NCBI GenBank assembly: GCA_947474415.1
Contig: CANJKD010000104.1
Coordinates: forward strand, 1 to 7,429
Direction of reading: 5' to 3'
DNA: 7,429 bases
Source of the DNA: Burkholderiales bacterium
GTDB lineage: Bacteria; Pseudomonadota; Gammaproteobacteria; Burkholderiales; Burkholderiaceae_C
Shown here: positions 7,118 to 7,429 of the stretch, piece by piece
How the letters are laid out: every line of letters begins with the position of its first letter
Numbering within the stretch: the first letter of the stretch is position 1
The notes under the pieces: model-generated
Databases searched by the model: none
Told to the model about the DNA's origin: nothing
The model's input: the letters and a program-made list of their open reading frames with translations, nothing else
Made by a program: the position numbers and the translations under genes

Positions 7118-7128
7118 ATGACCCGTTC
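7118..7128 (+). promoter_or_regulatory. Second copy of an ATGACCCGWTC motif, possible operator for the ABC operon
   Basis: ATGACCCGTTC here matches ATGACCCGATC on the minus strand at 7003..6993 at 10 of 11 positions. The two copies face opposite ways, one near each end of the divergent control region. A regulator site shared by the two operons would look like this. The match is short enough that chance is a real possibility. Confidence 0.3.
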
Positions 7129-7145
7129 GGGCAGCCCGCTGCCCG
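7128..7145 (+). other. GC-rich hairpin in the leader of the ABC ATPase gene
   Basis: CGGGCAG (7128-7134), loop CCCG, CTGCCCG (7139-7145): a perfect 7-bp stem ending 8 bases before the AGGA of the downstream gene. No T-run follows, so it is not a standard terminator. It may affect ribosome access or be fortuitous in GC-rich DNA. No convincing plus-strand promoter could be identified upstream of it. Confidence 0.35.
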
Positions 7146-7168
7146 CGACCTTCAGGAATGCGAGCAGC

Positions 7169-7429
7169 ATGGCCAGCGTCACGATCCAGGCAGTCAAGAA
7201 GAACTTCGGCGAAGTTCCCATCCTCCACGGTGTCGACATCGACATCGCCGATGGTTCGTTCACCGTGCTGGTCGGCCCGTCAGGCTGCGGCAAGAGCACG
7301 CTGCTGCGCATGATCGCCGGGCTGGAAGACATCTCCAGCGGTGAGCTGCAGATCGGCGGCCAACTGATGAACCACACGCCGCCCGCCCGCCGCGGCGTGG
7401 CCATGGTGTTCCAGAGTTATGCGCTGTTC
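7169..7429 (+). CDS. ABC sugar-type importer ATP-binding protein, MalK/UgpC family (partial, 5' end)
   Basis: The first 87 codons of an ATPase subunit; the gene runs off the window (family members are usually about 350-370 residues). Seen: the A-loop aromatic Phe13 in KKNFG, Walker [10 protein letters not shown] (36-44), [15 protein letters not shown] (46-60) and the Q-loop region [11 protein letters not shown] (77-87, Gln82). The wording of this stretch is that of MalK/UgpC/MsmK subunits, which power uptake of sugars, polyols or glycerol 3-phosphate with two permeases and a periplasmic binding protein. The start is ATG 7169, with AGGA at 7154-7157; the ATG at 7158 is out of frame. It is divergent from the tetronate operon, which suggests a tetronate or related polyol importer. 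The signature motif, Walker B and any C-terminal regulatory domain lie outside the window. Confidence 0.92.
   Translation, partial: MASVTIQAVKKNFGEVPILHGVDIDIADGSFTVLVGPSGCGKSTLLRMIAGLEDISSGELQIGGQLMNHTPPARRGVAMVFQSYALF

Noticed and set aside
7139..7168. Intrinsic terminator from the GC-rich hairpin before the ABC gene
   Set aside because: No T-run follows the stem, and the hairpin sits directly before a ribosome-binding site.
7092..7344. Small plus-strand frame beginning at ATG 7092
   Set aside because: It overlaps the ABC ATPase gene out of frame, has no Shine-Dalgarno sequence or family features, and the ATPase reading is unambiguous.

Overview
The window is GC-rich (by eye well over 60 percent) with tightly packed genes. 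Its protein sequences look like those of a betaproteobacterium of the order Burkholderiales. That placement is inferred from composition, gene style and cluster content, not from a marker gene.

Almost the whole window (19..6989) is one run of eight genes on the minus strand, so transcription goes from high to low coordinates. The order is a FadR-type GntR regulator, ltnD, otnK, otnC, otnI, denD, a classical SDR dehydrogenase, and a RimJ-like GNAT acetyltransferase. Four junctions (regulator/ltnD, otnK/otnC, otnI/denD, denD/SDR) are 4-base ATGA or GTGA overlaps. otnC and otnI are 2 bases apart, and only 17 bases separate the SDR from the acetyltransferase. This is almost certainly a single, translationally coupled operon that begins with its own regulator. 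On the plus strand, from 7169 to the window end, lies the start of a divergent gene for a MalK/UgpC-type ABC importer ATPase.

The core genes form a complete catabolic route for four-carbon acid sugars. LtnD oxidises L-threonate and DenD oxidises D-erythronate to 2-oxo-tetronates. OtnI isomerises these to 3-oxo-tetronates, OtnK phosphorylates O4, and OtnC decarboxylates the product to dihydroxyacetone phosphate, which enters glycolysis. The operon has two entry dehydrogenases sharing one lower pathway, plus a third dehydrogenase (the SDR) of unknown substrate. The divergent ABC system is the natural candidate for uptake, and the regulator probably senses a pathway acid.

The most unusual points are these. 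(1) A 24-bp tandem repeat at the ltnD/otnK junction gives otnK three in-frame ATG codons, each with its own Shine-Dalgarno sequence. (2) The OtnC protein lacks two residues that are central in class II aldolases: the catalytic Glu position is Thr, and the third metal His position is Leu. (3) A pair of inverted near-identical 11-mers lies in the divergent control region, one of them overlapping the best -10 element.
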